A program made the translations under genes and the position numbers. A stretch of DNA of 64,000 nt from Chloroflexota bacterium (GTDB lineage Bacteria > Chloroflexota > Limnocylindria > QHBO01). The notes below the pieces were generated by a model. The model was not told the DNA's origin. It saw only the letters and a program-made list of their open reading frames with translations, and made no database searches. This document shows, one piece after another, positions 62,274 to 64,000 of this stretch (the first letter of the stretch is position 1; the number at the start of each line of letters is the position of its first letter). The stretch lies in the NCBI GenBank assembly GCA_040902225.1, contig JBBDXT010000004.1:702965-766964 (forward strand). The letters run 5' to 3'.

Positions 62274-62290
62274 GTCGCGCGCCCGTGCCC

Positions 62291-62782
62291 TCAGTCTGGC
62301 GTCGAGAAGCGCGTGCGCAGCGCAAGGGCGACCGGCTCCGGCACCATCCCGGCGATCTCGCCGCCGAATTGGGCGACCTCCTTGGCCAGGCTGCTGGAGA
62401 GGTAGCCGTAGTCGAGGGCCGACATCAGGAAGACCGTGTCGACTCCGGGCTGCAGCTTGCGATTGGTGTGCGCCATCTGGAGCTCGGCCTCGAAGTCGCT
62501 CACCGCGCGCAGGCCGCGGACGATGAATTCGGCGTCGTGGCGACGTGCGAAGTCGACCGTCAGTCCGTCGAACCCGGCAACCTCCACGTTCGCCCCGAAG
62601 TCGGCGACCGCCTCCCGAATCTGCGCGATCCGCTCGTCGACGCTGAAGAGTGGTGACTTGCGCGGGTTGTTGAGGACGCCGACCACCAGCCGATCGAAGA
62701 GCGCGGCGGCGCGGCGGGCGACGTCGAGGTGCGCGTTCGTCATCGGGTCGAACGAGCCGGGGAAGACCGCGATGCGGCTCAT
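62291..62782 (-). CDS. coaD: Pantetheine-phosphate adenylyltransferase CoaD
   Basis: CoaD adenylates 4'-phosphopantetheine in CoA synthesis. The 163-residue product has FPGSFDPMTNAHLDVARRA near residue 7 (TxGH-like site with His), RGLRAVSDFEAELQMAHTNR near residue 90 and FLMSALDYGYLSSSLAKEVA near residue 118. ATG 62782 overlaps the rsmD stop (TGATG). Length is standard. Confidence 0.96.
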   Translation of the reverse strand: MSRIAVFPGSFDPMTNAHLDVARRAAALFDRLVVGVLNNPRKSPLFSVDERIAQIREAVADFGANVEVAGFDGLTVDFARRHDAEFIVRGLRAVSDFEAELQMAHTNRKLQPGVDTVFLMSALDYGYLSSSLAKEVAQFGGEIAGMVPEPVALALRTRFSTPD

Positions 62783-63342
62783 CACTCCTCCACTCCATCG
62801 CCCTTGTCGTCCACCACCAGGAAGGTCAGTGTCGTTTCGCCGAAGCGTCGCTCGCGCCATCTGGCGAGCCCGCGCAGCTCCGGAATCGGAGTGCGCCAAT
62901 GGTGCTTCACCACGACCGACGCACCCGGCGCGAGGCGTGCCAGCAGCCGCTCGAGCGGCGCGAGGATAGCACGCTCCTCGTACGGCGGATCCAGGAAGAC
63001 CAGGTCAGGTGCCTTCGCCGCATGATGGGCGAGGTGGCGCCCGACATCCTCCTGATGCACCGCTCCCCGATCCTCCAGGCCGGTGCGCCGCAGGTTCTCG
63101 CGGATCGCGGCGACGGCCTGGCGGGCAACCTCCACGAAGTCGCAGTGGGCCGCCCCGCGCGACAGGGCCTCGATGCCGATGGCTCCGCTGCCGGCGTAGA
63201 GGTCGAGCACCTGCGCGTCCGCCGTGCGGTCGGCCAGGATGGCGAAGAGCGTCTCCTTGACGCGATCGGTGATCGGCCGCGTGGCGGTGCCACGCGGCGC
63301 GACCAACAGGCGACCGCGCGCGGTGCCGGCGATGACGCGCAT
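62782..63342 (-). CDS. rsmD: 16S rRNA (guanine(966)-N2)-methyltransferase RsmD
   Basis: RsmD methylates G966 of 16S rRNA. The 186-residue product has MRVIAGTARGRLL and TRPITDRVKETLFAIL at the N-terminus, the SAM loop VLDLYAGSGAIGIEALSRGA near residue 45 and the catalytic LVFLDPPYEE near residue 113. The start overlaps the recG stop and the stop overlaps coaD, each by one base. Confidence 0.96.
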   Translation of the reverse strand: MRVIAGTARGRLLVAPRGTATRPITDRVKETLFAILADRTADAQVLDLYAGSGAIGIEALSRGAAHCDFVEVARQAVAAIRENLRRTGLEDRGAVHQEDVGRHLAHHAAKAPDLVFLDPPYEERAILAPLERLLARLAPGASVVVKHHWRTPIPELRGLARWRERRFGETTLTFLVVDDKGDGVEE

Positions 63343-64000
63343 CAGGCCGCGTCCCCCTCGTCCTCGGCGCTGGCCAGGTCGTCCCGCATCCTGATCAGCT
63401 CTGGGCGCGTCGTCAGCGTGGGATCGGCGCCGACCAGCCGTCGCGCGAGCGTCCCGGCCCGTTCGGCGAGCGCCAGGTGACGCGGTTCAAAGAGGGACGC
63501 CACCTTGAGCGGAGGCAGACCCGACTGACGGGTGCCGAGGACGTTGCCCGCGCCGCGCAGCCGGAGGTCCGCCTCGGCGATCGCGAATCCGTCGTTCGAA
63601 CCGCGCACTACCTCAAGCCGCTCCCTCGACCGCTCGTCGACGGCGTCGGTGAGCAGGATGCAGAAGGACTGCTGCTCGCCACGACCCACCCGTCCGCGGA
63701 GCTGGTGGAGCTGGGCCAGGCCAAAGCGGTCGGCGTCCTCGACCAGCATCACCGTCGCGTTCGGCACGTCGATCCCGACCTCGATCACGGTGGTCGCGAC
63801 GAGCAGGTCCAGCTCCCCGGCCGCGAAGGCGGCCATCGTCGCGTCGCGGCTGTCCGCGCGCTGCTGCCCGTGGACAAGGCCGATCCGCAGTCCGGGCAGC
63901 GCCGAATGTAGCCGTTCGAATTCCGCCTCGGCAGACGCCGCGCTGAGCGCCTCGCTCTCCGCCACCAGGGGGACCACCACGAACGACTGCCGGCCCGCGG
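63342..64000 (-). CDS. recG: ATP-dependent DNA helicase RecG, C-terminal part
   Basis: RecG reverses stalled forks. The visible 218 codons (5' end beyond the window) start GRQSFVVVPLVAESEAL and contain GLVHGQQ, TTVIEVGIDVPNATVMLVEDADRFGLAQLHQLRGRVGRG (read as helicase motifs V and VI in short segments) and the RecG-specific ADLRLRGAGNVLGTRQSG end. Coupling to rsmD and coaD is the usual order. Confidence 0.96.
   Translation of the reverse strand, partial: AGRQSFVVVPLVAESEALSAASAEAEFERLHSALPGLRIGLVHGQQRADSRDATMAAFAAGELDLLVATTVIEVGIDVPNATVMLVEDADRFGLAQLHQLRGRVGRGEQQSFCILLTDAVDERSRERLEVVRGSNDGFAIAEADLRLRGAGNVLGTRQSGLPPLKVASLFEPRHLALAERAGTLARRLVGADPTLTTRPELIRMRDDLASAEDEGDAA

Overview
The window is 64 kb of very GC-rich bacterial chromosome packed with housekeeping genes. 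Gene order (ruvB-queA-tgt, recA-recX, rny-ymdB-miaA, the rpsB to rseP block, the nusA to pnp block and the recG to rnhB block), an F420-type LLM oxidoreductase and a subtilase with Asn-Ser-Trp-Ser-Gly repeats suggest a Chloroflexota lineage close to Limnocylindria or a neighbouring candidate group. This assignment is an inference from gene content; no marker was compared with a database. There are no tRNA or rRNA genes, insertion sequences, prophage or CRISPR arrays, so this is core chromosome rather than an island.

Plus strand, 1-20.4 kb. A truncated MobA-like nucleotidyltransferase is followed by ruvB, a DUF2905 protein, an NCS2 purine permease, queuosine genes queA and tgt, a 52-residue basic protein, recA and recX. 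Next comes a cyclic-di-GMP module: a GEMM-type (c-di-GMP-I) riboswitch candidate at about 7293-7384, a secreted subtilase whose ribosome-binding site lies in a hairpin, and a membrane GAF-GGDEF-EAL protein. An LLM oxidoreductase, rny-ymdB-miaA, a second GGDEF-EAL protein on the minus strand, hflX and a threonine-dehydratase-like enzyme complete the arm.

Minus strand, 64-20.8 kb. Transcription runs almost without break towards low coordinates. recG-rsmD-coaD-DivIVA-like-yceD-rpmF-plsX-nusB-acpP-rnc-smc-ftsY-ffh-DUF3352 leads to rpsP-khpA-rimM-trmD, a small membrane protein, rplS-rnhB-yraN. A plus-strand LysM/transglycosylase gene interrupts. Then rpsB-tsf-pyrH-frr-uppS-cdsA-dxr-rseP, then nusA-rnpM-infB-rbfA-nrnA-truB-ribF-rpsO-pnp-udg-rnj-ftsK-rodZ-like-yajQ-cinA-murC and a membrane protein. 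Most junctions overlap by 1-4 bases, implying translational coupling.

The most unusual object is the polynucleotide phosphorylase. An intact DEDDh (DnaQ-like) 3'-5' exonuclease domain is inserted in its helical linker, so one polypeptide would carry a phosphorolytic and a hydrolytic 3' exonuclease. It sits among other RNA-turnover genes (rnj beside it; nrnA, rny, ymdB, rnc and rnhB elsewhere). Other points are an intrinsic-terminator attenuator in the nusA leader, apparent CTG starts for uppS and nusB and an ACG start for a DivIVA-like gene, a recurrent extended -10 element TGCTATACT, three hairpins exactly 16 nt after stop codons, and an RNase III lacking one conserved metal-binding Asp.
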